Origin: Micromonospora sp. WMMD812
Lineage (GTDB): Bacteria > Actinomycetota > Actinomycetes > Mycobacteriales > Micromonosporaceae
Assembly: GCF_027497215.1 (NCBI RefSeq)
Contig: NZ_CP114904.1
Coordinates: forward strand, 4,672,001-4,736,000
DNA length: 64,000 nucleotides
Reading direction: 5' to 3'
In this document: piece by piece, positions 1 to 9,479 of the stretch
How positions within the stretch are numbered: position 1 is the stretch's first letter
Layout of the letters: every line of letters begins with the position of its first letter
Notes under the pieces: model-generated
Told to the model about the DNA's origin: nothing
What the model saw: the letters and a program-made list of their open reading frames with translations, nothing else
Databases searched by the model: none
Program-made: the position numbers and the translations under genes

Positions 1-42
1 CGACCCGATCAACCCCCACACTGCTCTTAAGAGGTGACCCAG

Positions 43-624
43 ATGGGGCTGGACAACGTCGCGGTGCACTGGCCGCGGACCGGCCGCTTCTACGACCCGG
101 TCGCACCGGCCGAGTTCGTCGACTTCGGCGAGATCGTCGACCTGCCGCAGATCTCCGCGCCCACAGCCGCTCTGGCCGAGTTGATCGCCAAGACCGGCAC
201 GGTCCGGGCGACCGCGTACACCGAACTGGTGGACCTTCTGCTCGGTCTCGAAGGTGTGCTTTACGCCACTGACGCCGCGGCCGAGGACGAGGACCCGGTG
301 ATCGACCCGGACGGCTGCGCCTGGATCGCCGACGGCATCGAGCGGTTCGTCGCCGGGCACCGCCCGCACGGCGAGGCGGTGACGTTCGACTCGGTCAGCG
401 CCGTGCTCCGCTCGCTGCTCGGCGACGGACGGCTGGCCGAGCAGCAGCTGCGCTGGCTCGACGCGCGGCTGGACGCGCTGCGCGACGAGAGCGGCGACCC
501 ACCGCAGTGGGAGTTCACCTGCGCCGAGCTTGGCGTGCTCGCCGCCTTCTACCGGCGCTGCGCGGACCGCGGCTTCGCCGTCTACGCCGAGTCGGAGGCC
601 CCCCGCCGGGCCACCCAGCAGTAG
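43..624 (+). CDS. Hypothetical protein, about 193 aa
   Basis: I do not recognise a named family. The protein is acidic, soluble and without a signal peptide or membrane segment. The middle (residues about 50-150) is mostly helical-looking, with an Asp/Glu-rich stretch near residue 80. An in-frame GTG lies at 34, but the Shine-Dalgarno-like AAGAGGTGA at 29-37 covers that codon and is well spaced (about 5 bases) from the ATG at 43, so 43 is the better start. It converges on the OhrR-like gene downstream, with a hairpin between them. The gene may be the last member of a unit beginning outside the window. Function unknown. Confidence 0.7.
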   Translation: MGLDNVAVHWPRTGRFYDPVAPAEFVDFGEIVDLPQISAPTAALAELIAKTGTVRATAYTELVDLLLGLEGVLYATDAAAEDEDPVIDPDGCAWIADGIERFVAGHRPHGEAVTFDSVSAVLRSLLGDGRLAEQQLRWLDARLDALRDESGDPPQWEFTCAELGVLAAFYRRCADRGFAVYAESEAPRRATQQ

Positions 625-644
625 TCGTCGCGCCGCCCGGCCCT

Positions 645-666
645 CCGCCGGGTTGTCACCCGGCGG
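645..666. terminator. Hairpin between convergent genes
   Basis: CCGCCGGG (645-652) pairs with CCCGGCGG (659-666) around a 6-base loop. The loop contains the stop codon of the minus-strand MarR gene. It lies between two convergent genes and could stop transcription in both directions. There is no T-run. Confidence 0.5.
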
Positions 667-1123
667 TTGCGGTCCCCGCGCGGTTCGCGGCGGCGATGAC
701 CTGGGTGAGCGCGGCGTGCAGCTGGTGCAACTCCTCGACCGGCAGGCCGAGCCGCGCCACGATCGCCGGCGGGATCTCCTCGGCCCGGCCGCGCAGCGCC
801 TGGCCGCTGGCGGTCAGCGTGACGGCGAGGCTCCGCTCGTCGGCGGGGTGGCGCTCGCGACGGACGTAGCCGTTGGCTTCCAGGCGCTTGAGCAGGGGCG
901 ACAGCGTTCCGGGGTCGAGTTGGAGGAGCCGGCTCAGCTCGCGTACGGAGAGCGGCGCGTGCTGCCAGAGAGCCAGCATGACCAGGTACTGCGGGTGGGT
1001 CAGCCCCATGGGCTCCAACAGCGGGCGGTAGACCGCGACGACGCCGCGCGCGGCAACCGAGAGCGCGAAGCACACCTGCTGCTCGAGAGCCAGCGGGTCC
1101 CCGTCGTCGAGCCCGTCACGCAT
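656..1123 (-). CDS. MarR-family repressor, OhrR-like
   Basis: A 155-aa winged-helix protein of the MarR family. The N-terminal QQVCFAL with Cys18 and the following RPLLEPMGLTHPQYLVM match the OhrR subgroup, in which that cysteine is oxidised by organic hydroperoxides and releases DNA. The winged helix spans about residues 55-100 (LSVRELSRLLQLDPGTLS, then the wing with ERHPADER). The start is the ATG at 1123, preceded by GAGGAGG at 7-base spacing. It is divergent from the small gene at 1238, and a perfect palindrome lies between them. No ohr peroxidase gene is visible in the window, so the target may be elsewhere. Family assignment is firm; peroxide sensing is inferred from the cysteine. Confidence 0.88.
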   Translation of the reverse strand: MRDGLDDGDPLALEQQVCFALSVAARGVVAVYRPLLEPMGLTHPQYLVMLALWQHAPLSVRELSRLLQLDPGTLSPLLKRLEANGYVRRERHPADERSLAVTLTASGQALRGRAEEIPPAIVARLGLPVEELHQLHAALTQVIAAANRAGTATAG

Positions 1124-1171
1124 CAGTCGACCTCCTCATCGAGTGTTATCGTACCGATGTTTTGTGGTCCA

Positions 1172-1191
1172 ATGATTGGTGCACCAATCAT
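1172..1191. promoter_or_regulatory. Perfect 20-bp palindrome, probable OhrR-like operator
   Basis: ATGATTGGTGCACCAATCAT reads identically on both strands. Two further C-G pairs flank it after one mismatch, and ACCGATG (1153-1159) is repeated inverted as CATCGGT (1189-1195). On the minus strand it abuts a promoter-like TTGGAC, 16 bases, GATAAC leading to the MarR gene. Position and symmetry suggest autoregulation and control of the divergent gene at 1238. Confidence 0.65.
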
Positions 1192-1237
1192 CGGTGTGAC
1201 ACGGATGCGGTTTCCCGGAGCGGAGGTCGGAAGGCAC

Positions 1238-1465
1238 ATGAGCGAGGACCCGAAGGAGACTAGGGCCCCGGGCGAGGGTGGCCGGTTCTGGCGGTTCGCC
1301 TACAAGTACCTGGCCGGCCCCGCCGAGGGGGTGCCGAACGCGGTTTACGGAGGCTCCGCCGAGGCCCGCGAGGGGTGGAAGCGTGACCTGGAGAACCGCA
1401 AGCGCTACAGCCGCGAACAGCGGGAACAGAGGCAGGCCGCCCGCGAGGCCCGGCGCCGCGACTGA
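1238..1465 (+). CDS. Small basic hypothetical protein
   Basis: A 75-aa protein starting at the ATG at 1238, with GGAGG nine bases upstream. The N-terminal third is acidic. The centre contains FWRFAYKYLAGPAEGVP, and the C-terminal third is a highly charged Arg/Glu/Gln-rich helix ending in EARRRD. There is no membrane segment. It is transcribed divergently from the OhrR-like repressor and shares the palindromic control region, so it may be controlled by it. I cannot assign a function. Confidence 0.6.
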   Translation: MSEDPKETRAPGEGGRFWRFAYKYLAGPAEGVPNAVYGGSAEAREGWKRDLENRKRYSREQREQRQAAREARRRD

Positions 1466-1527
1466 TCCCCGGTCCCGCCCGCTGCGCCCGCGCCGACGGC
1501 CGCCGACGTGGCACCACGGTAGATGTC

Positions 1528-1569
1528 GTTATGCCTCAGCGGCATAAATATGACTCTGCGGCATAACGC
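1528..1569. repeat. TTATGCC / GGCATAA repeat cluster
   Basis: CGTTATGCC (1528-1536) is inverted exactly as GGCATAACG (1561-1569), and a further GGCATAA sits at 1542-1548, making TTATGCC-5-GGCATAA. On the minus strand this reads as two direct copies of TTATGCCGC(A/T)GAG 19 bases apart plus a third half site. It is much more AT-rich than its surroundings. It looks like a protein-binding site array. Apart from this and a weak GC hairpin at 1667-1685, the 1466-1749 gap holds nothing I can identify. Confidence 0.5.
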
Positions 1570-1666
1570 TCATCCGACCTACGGGGAGCCGGTCTTCACC
1601 CCCGGCCTGGCCGGCCTCGTCCTCGGCCGCGGGGGTCCCGGTGCGGACTCCGCCCGCCGCACGAAC

Positions 1667-1685
1667 CGGCCCGCCAGACGGGCCG
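1667..1685. terminator. GC hairpin downstream of the DUF721 gene
   Basis: CGGCCCG pairs with CGGGCCG around a 5-base loop. It lies downstream of the last minus-strand replication gene. Stem only 7 bp and no T-run; low confidence. Confidence 0.3.
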
Positions 1686-1749
1686 CCGGGGGGAGCCGGG
1701 CCGCCGGAGGGAGCCCGAGTTGGCTCAGGGGGCGTGCTGGGGCGGCCGA

Positions 1750-2493
1750 TCAGCCGTAGGTGTCGCGGGGGCCTCGTCCCCGCACCCGCCGCGGGCCGCG
1801 CGACCACGACGGCGCGGCCGGCCCGTGGATGTGCAGCTTGCGCACGACGTTGTGGCCGACCTCCTGGGCGATCTGCTTCAGCAGCGAGCCGGCGAGCAGC
1901 CGCAGCTGAGTAGCCCAGGCGGTCGAGCGGGCCTCGACGGTCAGCTCGCCGTCCTCCAGCTTCACCGGGCGGCTGTGCTGGGCCACCTCCGGCCCGACCA
2001 CCCGCTCCCAGGCTCCGAAGACGGTCGCCTCGGCCGCCGGCTGCTGCCAGCCGCGCGCCTTCACCAGCCGGTTCAGCACCGCGCCCAGGGGCTGCGGGTC
2101 CCGTGGGTCCGGCCCCGGCCCGGAGTAACCCCGCAGCCGCCGCTCACCGCCGCCCGCCCCGCCGGCCCCGGCCGTGCCGCGCCGGCGGGTCTTCGCGGCC
2201 GACTCCCGCCGGGCCTTTGCCGCGTCGAGCACCGCCCGCGCCAACTCGGGTCCCGAGGCCCCGTCCGGCCCGTCCGCGCCGGCGGCCGTGGCGTCCGCGC
2301 CGGTTCCGGTTCGTGGCGCAAGCCGGTCGCCGCGGTCGGTGCCGCCGGCCGCGCCGGTCCCGCCCGTGCGGGCGGTTCGGCCGCCGCCGTCCGTTCCGCC
2401 GGCCGCGGTACGCGCATCGCGGCCGTCGGTCGAGGCGGTGCGGCTCGATCTCTCGGCCCGGCCACTGCCCTCCGGAGTGCGCTCACTCGACAC
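1750..2493 (-). CDS. DUF721 / DciA-like protein
   Basis: A 247-aa protein. The C-terminal half (from about residue 135, [31 protein letters not shown]) is the DUF721 domain. DUF721/DciA proteins outside enterobacteria interact with the replicative helicase DnaB. The N-terminal half is low-complexity Gly/Ala/Thr/Arg-rich. The start chosen is the GTG at 2493, which overlaps the recF stop by 11 bases and has GAGGGGA upstream; an in-frame ATG at 2553 lies deep inside recF and is less likely. The protein ends in RDTYG, common for this family. It is the last gene of the dnaN-gnd-recF unit. Its place next to recF agrees with a role in replication. Confidence 0.85.
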   Translation of the reverse strand: MSSERTPEGSGRAERSSRTASTDGRDARTAAGGTDGGGRTARTGGTGAAGGTDRGDRLAPRTGTGADATAAGADGPDGASGPELARAVLDAAKARRESAAKTRRRGTAGAGGAGGGERRLRGYSGPGPDPRDPQPLGAVLNRLVKARGWQQPAAEATVFGAWERVVGPEVAQHSRPVKLEDGELTVEARSTAWATQLRLLAGSLLKQIAQEVGHNVVRKLHIHGPAAPSWSRGPRRVRGRGPRDTYG

Positions 2494-3616
2494 GTCGCAC
2501 GGTCCCCTCGCCGACCTCGTACCGGGTCCCGCGGAGTGCGGCCGGCACGTCATCGTCCACCGCGCAGGTCACCAGGAGCTGGCTCGCCCCGCCGACAAGT
2601 TCGGCCAGTCGCTCCCGGCGCCCGGCATCCAGTTCGGCGAAGACGTCGTCGAGCACCAGCACCGGCTCGATCCCGTCGGAGCGCAACAGGTCGTAGCCGG
2701 CCAGCCGCAGGGCGAGCGCGAACGACCACGACTCACCGTGGCTGGCGTACCCCTTGGCGGGCAGCGGCCCGAGGGCGAGGGCCAGTTCGTCGCGGTGCGG
2801 CCCGACCAGCGTGGTGCCCCGCTCGATCTCGGCGGACCGGGACTCGGCGAGCGCGGCGGTCAACACCTCGGCCAGCACCGTACGGTCCGTCGTCGGTTCG
2901 GCCAGCTCCACCGACGGCCGGTAGGCGATGCCCGCGGCCCCCTGGCCCGCGGCGACGGCGTCGTACGCCTTGGTCACGTGCGGCGCCAGCGCGCCGACCA
3001 GCTCGAGCCGGCCGGCGAGCAACTCCGCCCCGTGTTGGGCCAGGTGGGCGTCCCAGACGGCCAGCGTCGAGAGGTCCCCACCGCGTGACCCGCCGGTCTT
3101 CCGCGCCAGGTACGCGGTGCGGAGCAGGGCGTTGCGCTGCTTCACCACCCGCTCGTAGTCGGCGCGCACCCCGGCGAACCGCGGCTGCCGGCTGACCAGC
3201 AGGTCGTCCAGGTAGCGGCGACGCTCGGCCGGATCACCTCGGACCAGTTCCAGATCCTCGGGCGCGAAGAGCACCAACCGCAGCGCGCCGAGCACGTCCC
3301 GAGCCCGGCGGGCCGGGGAGCGGCCGAGCCGGGCCCTGTTGGCCTTGCCCGGGACGATCTCCAACTCGACCAGTAGCTCCCGGCCGTCGTGCACCACCGC
3401 GCAGCGGATCACCGCCGCGCCGGCACCCATCCGCACCAGCGGCGCGTCCGTGGCGACCCGGTGACTGTCCAGGGTCGCCACGTAGCCGAGCGCCTCGACC
3501 AGGTTGGTCTTGCCGACGCCGTTGGCGCCGATCAGGACGTTCGGCCCCGGCTCGAGGTCCACGCCGACCCGCTCGTACGAGCGGAAGTCGACCAGTTCCA
3601 GCCGGCGGACGTACAC
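2483..3616 (-). CDS. recF: DNA replication and repair protein RecF
   Basis: A 377-aa SMC-like ATPase, full length for RecF. Walker A GANGVGKT is at residues 30-37 and the Walker B strand VLVLDDVF is near 319-326. RecF works with RecO and RecR to load RecA on gapped DNA. The N-terminus [14 protein letters not shown] is typical. It lies 16 bases downstream of gnd and overlaps the start of the DUF721 gene, so the genes are probably co-transcribed from the dnaN side. Confidence 0.96.
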   Translation of the reverse strand: MYVRRLELVDFRSYERVGVDLEPGPNVLIGANGVGKTNLVEALGYVATLDSHRVATDAPLVRMGAGAAVIRCAVVHDGRELLVELEIVPGKANRARLGRSPARRARDVLGALRLVLFAPEDLELVRGDPAERRRYLDDLLVSRQPRFAGVRADYERVVKQRNALLRTAYLARKTGGSRGGDLSTLAVWDAHLAQHGAELLAGRLELVGALAPHVTKAYDAVAAGQGAAGIAYRPSVELAEPTTDRTVLAEVLTAALAESRSAEIERGTTLVGPHRDELALALGPLPAKGYASHGESWSFALALRLAGYDLLRSDGIEPVLVLDDVFAELDAGRRERLAELVGGASQLLVTCAVDDDVPAALRGTRYEVGEGTVRRVE

Positions 3617-3632
3617 AGGGTGTGGATACCGG

Positions 3633-4505
3633 TCAGCGCTTGCGGACGGCGTGCCCGCCGAACTGCTGGCGCAGCGCGGCGACGGCCTTCATCGCGGGCG
3701 AGTCGTCCTGCCGGGAGGCGAACCGGGCGAAGAGCGAGGCGGTGATGACGTTCAGCGGCACCGCGAGCCGGACCGCCTCGTCCACCGTCCAGCGGCCCTC
3801 GCCGGTGTCCTCGGTGTAGCCGCTCAGCTCGGACAGGTCCGGGTCCTCGTCGAGGGCCCGGTCGAGCAGGTCCAGCAGCCAGGAGCGGACCACCGTGCCC
3901 TCGCGCCAGGACTTGAACACGCCCGGCACGTTGGTGACCAGCTCGGAGGCGGCGAGCAGCTCGTAGCCCTCGGCGTACGCGTGCATCAGGCCGTACTCGA
4001 TGCCGTTGTGCACCATCTTCGCGTAGTGCCCGGCGCCGACCGGCCCGGCGTGCACGAAGCCGAACTCACCTTCCGGCTTGAGCGACTCGAAGATCGGCAT
4101 CAGCCGCTCGACGTGCTCCTGGGCGCCGCCGACCATCAGCGCGTACCCGTTCTGCCGGCCCCAGACCCCACCGGAGACGCCGACGTCGATGTAGCCGATG
4201 CCGCGCTCGTTCAGCCGCTCGGCGCGCGGGGCGTCGTCGCTGAACCGCGAGTTGCCGCCGTCGATGATGATGTCACCGGCGCCGAGCACGTCGGCGAGCT
4301 CGTCGATGGTCGCGTCGGTGACGCCGGCGGGCACCATGACCCAGACCGCTCGCGGCGCCTCAAGCTTCTCCGCCAGCTCCGCGAGGGACGCGACGTCGCT
4401 CAGCGCCGCGTTGTGGTCGAAACCGACCACCTCGTGGCCGGCGGCGCGCAACCGCTCGCGCATGTTGCCGCCCATCCGGCCGAGTCCTACCAGGCCGAGC
4501 TGCAT
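3633..4505 (-). CDS. gnd: 6-phosphogluconate dehydrogenase, decarboxylating (short form)
   Basis: A 290-aa enzyme that oxidises and decarboxylates 6-phosphogluconate to ribulose 5-phosphate in the pentose phosphate pathway. The nucleotide-binding loop GLGRMGGNM is at residues 7-15. The substrate segment [18 protein letters not shown] and the catalytic-lysine segment [18 protein letters not shown] follow. At about 290 residues it belongs to the short class rather than the 470-residue class; NAD preference is inferred from that class. AAGGTAGGAACAG precedes the ATG. Its place between dnaN and recF is shared by many actinomycetes. Confidence 0.94.
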   Translation of the reverse strand: MQLGLVGLGRMGGNMRERLRAAGHEVVGFDHNAALSDVASLAELAEKLEAPRAVWVMVPAGVTDATIDELADVLGAGDIIIDGGNSRFSDDAPRAERLNERGIGYIDVGVSGGVWGRQNGYALMVGGAQEHVERLMPIFESLKPEGEFGFVHAGPVGAGHYAKMVHNGIEYGLMHAYAEGYELLAASELVTNVPGVFKSWREGTVVRSWLLDLLDRALDEDPDLSELSGYTEDTGEGRWTVDEAVRLAVPLNVITASLFARFASRQDDSPAMKAVAALRQQFGGHAVRKR

Positions 4506-4545
4506 CTGTTCCTACCTTCCGGTGTTGCTGGATGTGCGAGCGCGA

Positions 4546-5679
4546 TCAGCGGGATACGCGGATCGGCATGATGAGGTACCGGTACCCAGGGATGACCTCG
4601 CCATCCTCACCGGCGGGCGAAATCACCGCGGGCTTGAAGGCGTCGACGAACGAGAGCACCGCGGTCTGGGCGCCCAGATTGGCCAGGCCGTCGATCAGGT
4701 ACTGCGGGTTGAACCCGATGGTCAACGCGTCGCCGGTGAAGGTGGCCTCCATCGCCTCGCTCGCTCGCGCCTCCTCGGAGCCGCCGGCCTCGACCACCAG
4801 ACCGTCGGCGCTGAAGCTGAGCAGCACCGGGGTGGTCCGCTCGGCGACCAGCGCGACTCGCTTGACGACCTCGATGAGGGTGCTGACCGACACCCGGGCC
4901 TCGGCGTTGTGGCTGGCCGGGAAGAGCGCGCGGACCGGCGGGTAGTTGGCGCCGTCGAGCAGCCGGCTGGTGGTGCGGCGGGTCCCGCCGGCGAAGCCGA
5001 TCATGCCCTCGCCGGCGCCGCCCGCGGCCAGTGCCATGGTGACCTCGCCGCCGAGCGGGCCGAGAGCCTTCGCGGTGTCGTGCAGGGTGCGCGCCGGCAC
5101 GAGGGCGTTGATGCTCACCTCGGGGTCGTCCGGACGCCACTGGATCTCCCGCAGCGCCAACCGGTAGCGGTCGGTGGCGAGCATCGCCAGCGTGCTGCCG
5201 GTGAGCTCGATCCGGACGCCGGTCATCATCGGCAGGGTCTCGTCCCGGCCGGCCGCGATGGCGACCTGGGCGACGGCGGCGGCGAAGGCGCCCGCGTCGA
5301 CCGTGCCGGCGCTCTCCGGCATCTCCGGCAGGGAGGGGTAGTCCTCGACCGGCATGGTGGGCAGGGTGAACCGCGCACTGCCGCAGACCAGCTCGAGGTG
5401 GGCGCCGACCGCGGCGATGTCCACCGGCTTGGCGGGCAGCGCCTTGGTGATCTCGGCGAGCAGCCGGCCGGAGACCAGCGCCGCACCATCGGCGTCACCC
5501 TGCACCTCGACAGTGACCTGGCTCGAGACCTCGTAGTCGAACCCGGAGACCTGCAGGTTGCCGTCGGTGACCCGGAGCATCACACCGGCCAGCACCGGGA
5601 CGGACGGCCGGTTGGGCAGGCTCTTCGCGGTCCACGCCACGGCCTCGGCGAGCGCGTCGCGCTCCACTCGGAACTTCAT
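4546..5679 (-). CDS. dnaN: DNA polymerase III sliding clamp (beta subunit)
   Basis: A 377-aa processivity clamp with three clamp folds of about 125 residues each. The start is the ATG at 5679 (MKFRVERDALAEAVAW), preceded by GGAGG at 6-base spacing; an in-frame start at 5784 would add 35 unrelated residues and is rejected. The C-terminus YLIMPIRVSR is typical of the family. It is the first gene downstream of oriC on this strand, followed by gnd after 40 bases. Confidence 0.97.
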   Translation of the reverse strand: MKFRVERDALAEAVAWTAKSLPNRPSVPVLAGVMLRVTDGNLQVSGFDYEVSSQVTVEVQGDADGAALVSGRLLAEITKALPAKPVDIAAVGAHLELVCGSARFTLPTMPVEDYPSLPEMPESAGTVDAGAFAAAVAQVAIAAGRDETLPMMTGVRIELTGSTLAMLATDRYRLALREIQWRPDDPEVSINALVPARTLHDTAKALGPLGGEVTMALAAGGAGEGMIGFAGGTRRTTSRLLDGANYPPVRALFPASHNAEARVSVSTLIEVVKRVALVAERTTPVLLSFSADGLVVEAGGSEEARASEAMEATFTGDALTIGFNPQYLIDGLANLGAQTAVLSFVDAFKPAVISPAGEDGEVIPGYRYLIMPIRVSR

Positions 5680-5867
5680 CAATGCCTCCGCGTCGACGTC
5701 GACGACAACTCTCTCATGCCGACCGCTGCCTGCCGACCCGCCCGACCGTGCGGGTACCCCTCGCACCTTAGGGCGCGAGCGCATCCCCTGTGCGCCCGAC
5801 CCCGTAGCCGAGGTGGCTGCTCACCGCTGGCTCGGCAGCGTCCGGCCCGATCCACAGAAAGTCCAAC

Positions 5868-6310
5868 GGTGATGATTGGTTTTTGTTCTTTTAGAAGAGA
5901 TAACTCATCGTCTTCATCGCACCTGTGCAAACTGTGGAGAACCGGCGTTTGCGCAGGTGAGACAGGTTATCCACCGGTGTTCTCGCTGTGGAGAACCGGG
6001 GTCTGAACCCGTGTCGTGGTCCACAGGCGTCGTTCGCCGTCGGGTTGTCCACGGCTGTCCACCGGTTGTCCACCGGTAATCCACGGACTTTCTCCCCAAC
6101 CCTGTGGACCGCGTGGATCCTCATGTTCGTCGTCATCCCCAGAACCTTCAACAGCTCGCCCACAGGTCGACCGTCATCGGTGGATGACGGCAGCGTTGTC
6201 CCCAGGCGTCCACAGCACCGTCCCCAGGGTTTCTCCACAGGCTGTGGGTAACCGGGCGTGGACCGACGGTAGTTATCCACCGACGGTGGACAACGGGATG
6301 TGGACAACGA
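5868..6310. other. oriC: oriC: DnaA-box array with AT-rich island
   Basis: The dnaN-dnaA spacer (5680-6464) carries no gene. An AT-rich island at 5873-5910 (runs such as TTTTTGTTCTTTTAG) is a candidate unwinding element. Forward boxes: TTATCCACC 5967 and 6273, TTGTCCACG 6045, TTGTCCACC 6066, TGGTCCACA 6017, CTGTCCACC 6055, TAATCCACG 6077, TTGTCCCCA 6196, GCGTCCACA 6206, TTCTCCACA 6231. Reverse-strand boxes: TGTGGAGAA 5933 and 5987, TGTGGACCG 6103, TGTGGGTAA 6243, GGTGGACAA 6285, TGTGGACAA 6299 (perfect TTGTCCACA). The TTRTCCACA type and the crowding of weak boxes match actinobacterial origins. Confidence 0.93.
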
Positions 6311-6391
6311 GCGGCGGCGGTGGACGGACACGGCCTCGATGCTGCGGGCTCGACCGGCTCGAGGGTCAAGCGCACCGGGTGTGGAAACACG

Positions 6392-6421
6392 AATGCCCGG
6401 CCGTAGGCCCGGCCGGGCATT
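6392..6421. terminator. dnaA terminator hairpin
   Basis: AATGCCCGGCC (6392-6402) pairs perfectly with GGCCGGGCATT (6411-6421) around an 8-base loop. It lies about 45 bases past the dnaA stop, between dnaA and oriC, and so would shield the origin from dnaA transcription. Confidence 0.75.
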
Positions 6422-6464
6422 CCTTCCGTCGCCGGCGGTCGGTCGCCGACGGCCGGCGTACGCG

Positions 6465-8267
6465 TCAGGTGTTCTGCTTGATCCGGTTGGTCAGCTCGGC
6501 GATCTGGTTGTAGAGCGACCGGCGCTCGGCCATCTGCTGACGGATCTTGCGGTCGGCGTGCATCACCGTGGTGTGATCCCGGCCGCCGAACGCCTGCCCG
6601 ATCCGGGGCAGGGAGAGATCGGTCAGCTCCCGGCACAGATACATCGCCACCTGGCGGGCGTTCACCAGGACCCGGGACCGGGAGTGGCCGCGCAGGTCCT
6701 CCAGGCTCACCCCGAAGTAGTCCGCGGTGGAGACCATGATCTGGTCGGCGGTGATCTCCGGGCCGGCGCCGTCCGGGATGAAGTCCCGCAGCACCTCCTC
6801 GGCCAGCGACAGCTCGACCGTCGAGCGGGTGAGACTGGCGAACGCCGTCACCCGGATCAGCGCGCCCTCCAGTTCCCGGATCGAGTTCGACACGCGTGAC
6901 GCGATGAACTCCAGCACGTCCGGCGGGGCGAACAGCCGCTCCTGGGCCGCCTTCTTCTGAAGGATCGCGATCCGGGTCTCCAGGTCCGGCGGCTGGATGT
7001 CGGCCAGCAGCCCCCACTCGAACCGGGTACGCAGCCGGTCCTCGAGCGTCGCCAGCTGCTTCGGCGACCGGTCGGAGGTGATCACGATCTGCTTGTTGGC
7101 GTTGTGCAGCGTGTTGAAGGTGTGGAAGAACTCCTCCTGCGTCCGCTCCCGGTTCTCCAGGAACTGGATGTCGTCGATCAGGAGGATGTCCACGTCCCGG
7201 TAGCGCCGCTGGAACGCGCTCGTCTTGTCGTCCCGCAGCGAGTTGATGAAGTCGTTGGTGAACTCCTCGGTCGAGACGTACCGCACCGAACGCGCGTTGC
7301 CGAGGGTGGTCGCGTAGTGCCCGATCGCGTGCAGCAGGTGGGTCTTGCCCAGACCGGAGCTGCCGTAGATGAAGAGCGGGTTGTACGCCTTCGCCGGCGA
7401 CTCGGCCACCGCGACCGACGCGGCGTGCGCGAACCGGTTGGACGAGCCGATGACGAACGTCTCGAACATGTACTTCGGGTTCAGCCGGTTGCCGCCGGTG
7501 TCCGTGCCCGGCAGCCGGCGCTCGCTCTGCAGACCGGGCCGGTGATCCGCACCGCCGCGGCCGGGCCCGCTGTCGGTCCCGCCGTCGCGCGGCAGCGGCC
7601 GGATCACGTGCTGGTCCCGCGGCGATGCGGGCTCGTCCCGATACCGGGGGTCGAAGGGTCGGGCGTCCGGGCCGGGCGGGTCCAGTCGGGCGGCCTGCTC
7701 GTCGAAGCCACGCCGATCGGGAGCCGGCCGGGGCGCCGGCGCGGGCCCCGGCTCGGCGAAGGCGGCGCTGAACAGCGTCTCCTGCCCGTCCCGGCCCTGC
7801 GGGATCAGACCCGGACGGTGGCCGTCGACGTGCGGCGACGGATCCGGCGCGCGGTCGGGCTGTGGCTGTTCCGGGATCGAGATCTCCGGCCGGTGGCCCT
7901 CCGGGGCGAGGTCGTCGAGCAGGGTCGCGGGTCCGTCTTCGGGAGCGTCCGGCCCGGGCTCGGGCGCGCTGCGGTAGACGGTGCCCGCGGGGCGGCCGGT
8001 GGCGTCCTCGGCGGCCCGGACGGTGACGGCGACCTGGATCGGTCGGCCCAGCCGGCGGGTGAGCGCCTCGGTGATCGCCGGGCGCAGCCGGGACTCGATG
8101 ACGTCCCGGGTGAAGGCGTCCGGGACGGAGATCAGCGCGGTGTCCTCGACGATGGCGCGGAGCCGGGTCAGCCGGAGGTACGCCCGCTGCTGGGCGGAGA
8201 TGATCTCGTCGGCGAGCTCGTCGGTTGTCGCCGTCCACACCGCGGCAAGGTCGGTCGTACCGGCCAC
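6465..8267 (-). CDS. dnaA: Chromosomal replication initiator protein DnaA
   Basis: A 600-aa initiator. Domain I covers residues about 1-90. It is followed by a long Pro/Asp/Arg-rich domain II to about 260, which makes actinomycete DnaA longer than the 450-470 residues of most bacteria. The AAA+ core follows, with Walker A GSSGLGKT at 302-309 and Walker B LLIDD at 362-366. The domain IV DNA-binding signature [14 protein letters not shown] is near 562-575. The start is a GTG at 8267 with a purine-rich GAGGGGGTGG upstream. DnaA boxes lie on both flanks, consistent with autoregulation. Confidence 0.97.
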   Translation of the reverse strand: MAGTTDLAAVWTATTDELADEIISAQQRAYLRLTRLRAIVEDTALISVPDAFTRDVIESRLRPAITEALTRRLGRPIQVAVTVRAAEDATGRPAGTVYRSAPEPGPDAPEDGPATLLDDLAPEGHRPEISIPEQPQPDRAPDPSPHVDGHRPGLIPQGRDGQETLFSAAFAEPGPAPAPRPAPDRRGFDEQAARLDPPGPDARPFDPRYRDEPASPRDQHVIRPLPRDGGTDSGPGRGGADHRPGLQSERRLPGTDTGGNRLNPKYMFETFVIGSSNRFAHAASVAVAESPAKAYNPLFIYGSSGLGKTHLLHAIGHYATTLGNARSVRYVSTEEFTNDFINSLRDDKTSAFQRRYRDVDILLIDDIQFLENRERTQEEFFHTFNTLHNANKQIVITSDRSPKQLATLEDRLRTRFEWGLLADIQPPDLETRIAILQKKAAQERLFAPPDVLEFIASRVSNSIRELEGALIRVTAFASLTRSTVELSLAEEVLRDFIPDGAGPEITADQIMVSTADYFGVSLEDLRGHSRSRVLVNARQVAMYLCRELTDLSLPRIGQAFGGRDHTTVMHADRKIRQQMAERRSLYNQIAELTNRIKQNT

Positions 8268-8378
8268 CGTCGTGCCACCCCCTCGCCTCTGCTCCCGGCC
8301 GCCGCTGTCTGCCAGCCGGTCGTCCCGGACCCGCCGCGTTCGCGCGGGTGGTGCCTCACCACCCGAACGGCCGACCAG

Positions 8379-8398
8379 TCATCCACAAGTTATCCACA
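8379..8398 (+). promoter_or_regulatory. Two DnaA boxes upstream of dnaA
   Basis: TCATCCACA (8379-8387) and the perfect TTATCCACA (8390-8398) lie 112-131 bases upstream of the dnaA start, in the dnaA-rpmH spacer. They are probably the DnaA autoregulatory site. The rest of the 8268-8892 spacer holds the rpmH promoter but no gene. Confidence 0.75.
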
Positions 8399-8677
8399 GC
8401 CTGTGTACCGACCGATTGTGGCCGTTCGTCGGACGAGGGTGGGACCTGCCCCCGCCTGAACGGGCGCTGAAGCGGGTACACCGTGCCGAACGATTCACTA
8501 CCTTGTCCGGTCTTGCCGGTCAGCGATGACCTGACCCCCCGACGCCGACCGCAATCGGGCACGGTAACAGCGTTGTCCCTGCGCCATCAACCGCCGACGC
8601 GGCCCGGCCGTTGTCGGCATCAGTGAAAAGCGCCGCTTCGGTCGTCGGCGCGTCCGGGTGGAACCGGGCTGGGTCGT

Positions 8678-8706
8678 TTGACGGTCATTGCCCCCCTGCG
8701 TAGGCT
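8678..8706 (+). promoter_or_regulatory. rpmH operon promoter
   Basis: TTGACG (8678-8683), a spacer of exactly 17 bases, and TAGGCT (8701-8706): a good match to the actinobacterial housekeeping promoter. A second possible -10, TAGGGT, is at 8733-8738. The leader to rpmH would be about 180 bases. Confidence 0.7.
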
Positions 8707-8892
8707 GGAGCGGCTGCTCTCTCGCCCTCTGCTAGGGTGATGGATGCTTGCTGTCCCCGGGCGTCCCCGCCTCGCCGAGGCTCCGCCCCGCCGGACAGCA
8801 CCGATCGGGGGCCACCGTCGAGGTGGCCTGGACCACCCCACGACCCCGGCGACCGCGTCGCACGGGGCGCGTACGAAAACGGAGAGCCTGAC

Positions 8893-9030
8893 GTGAGCAA
8901 GCGCACCTACCAGCCGAACAACCGCCGGCGCGCGAAGACCCACGGCTTCCGGCTGCGCATGCGCACCCGCGCTGGCCGTGCCATCCTCTCGAGCCGTCGC
9001 GCCAAGGGTCGCACTACCCTGTCGGCCTGA
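8893..9030 (+). CDS. rpmH: 50S ribosomal protein L34
   Basis: A 45-aa, very basic protein ([19 protein letters not shown] onward, ending KGRTTLSA), the standard L34 sequence and length. It starts with a GTG at 8893 with GGAGAG upstream. It is the first gene of the rpmH-rnpA-yidD-yidC unit, next to dnaA as in most bacteria. Confidence 0.97.
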   Translation: MSKRTYQPNNRRRAKTHGFRLRMRTRAGRAILSSRRAKGRTTLSA

Positions 9031-9065
9031 GGCCGACCGGGTAGGTCCGGGGGACGTGGGCAGTC

Positions 9066-9479
9066 GTGCTGGCGGCCGCGCAGCGACTGCGGCGCAGCAC
9101 TGACTTCGCCGCAGCGGTCCGGGGTGGCCGACGAGCCGGCCGAGGCGCCGTCGTGGTCCACCTGACCCTGCCGGTGTCCCCCGAACCATCGACACCGACC
9201 TCGCCGGAGCCGGCGCGGGCCACCGGGGCGGAGCATTCCGCCACCCCGGCCCGCGCCGGCTTCGTCGTGTCCAAGGCCGTGGGAAACGCGGTGGTCCGCA
9301 ACCGGGTCCGCCGTCGGCTCCGGCACCTGGTCCGCGAGCGCCTCGCCGACCTGCCCGAGGGCAGCACGCTGGTCGTCCGGGCCCTGCCGGCGGCTGCCGA
9401 CGCGTCCTTTTCGCGACTCGCAACCGACCTGGATGGCGCGATCGCCGCGGCCCGGGCACCCCGGGGGCGACGCCGGTGA
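9066..9479 (+). CDS. rnpA: Ribonuclease P protein component
   Basis: A 137-aa basic protein, the protein subunit of RNase P that matures tRNA 5' ends. The conserved RNR-type segment ([18 protein letters not shown]) is visible in the middle. An insertion rich in Pro/Thr/Ser (residues about 40-65) is typical of actinomycetes. It starts with a GTG 35 bases after rpmH. Its stop overlaps the next gene by four bases (GTGA). Confidence 0.93.
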   Translation: MLAAAQRLRRSTDFAAAVRGGRRAGRGAVVVHLTLPVSPEPSTPTSPEPARATGAEHSATPARAGFVVSKAVGNAVVRNRVRRRLRHLVRERLADLPEGSTLVVRALPAAADASFSRLATDLDGAIAAARAPRGRRR

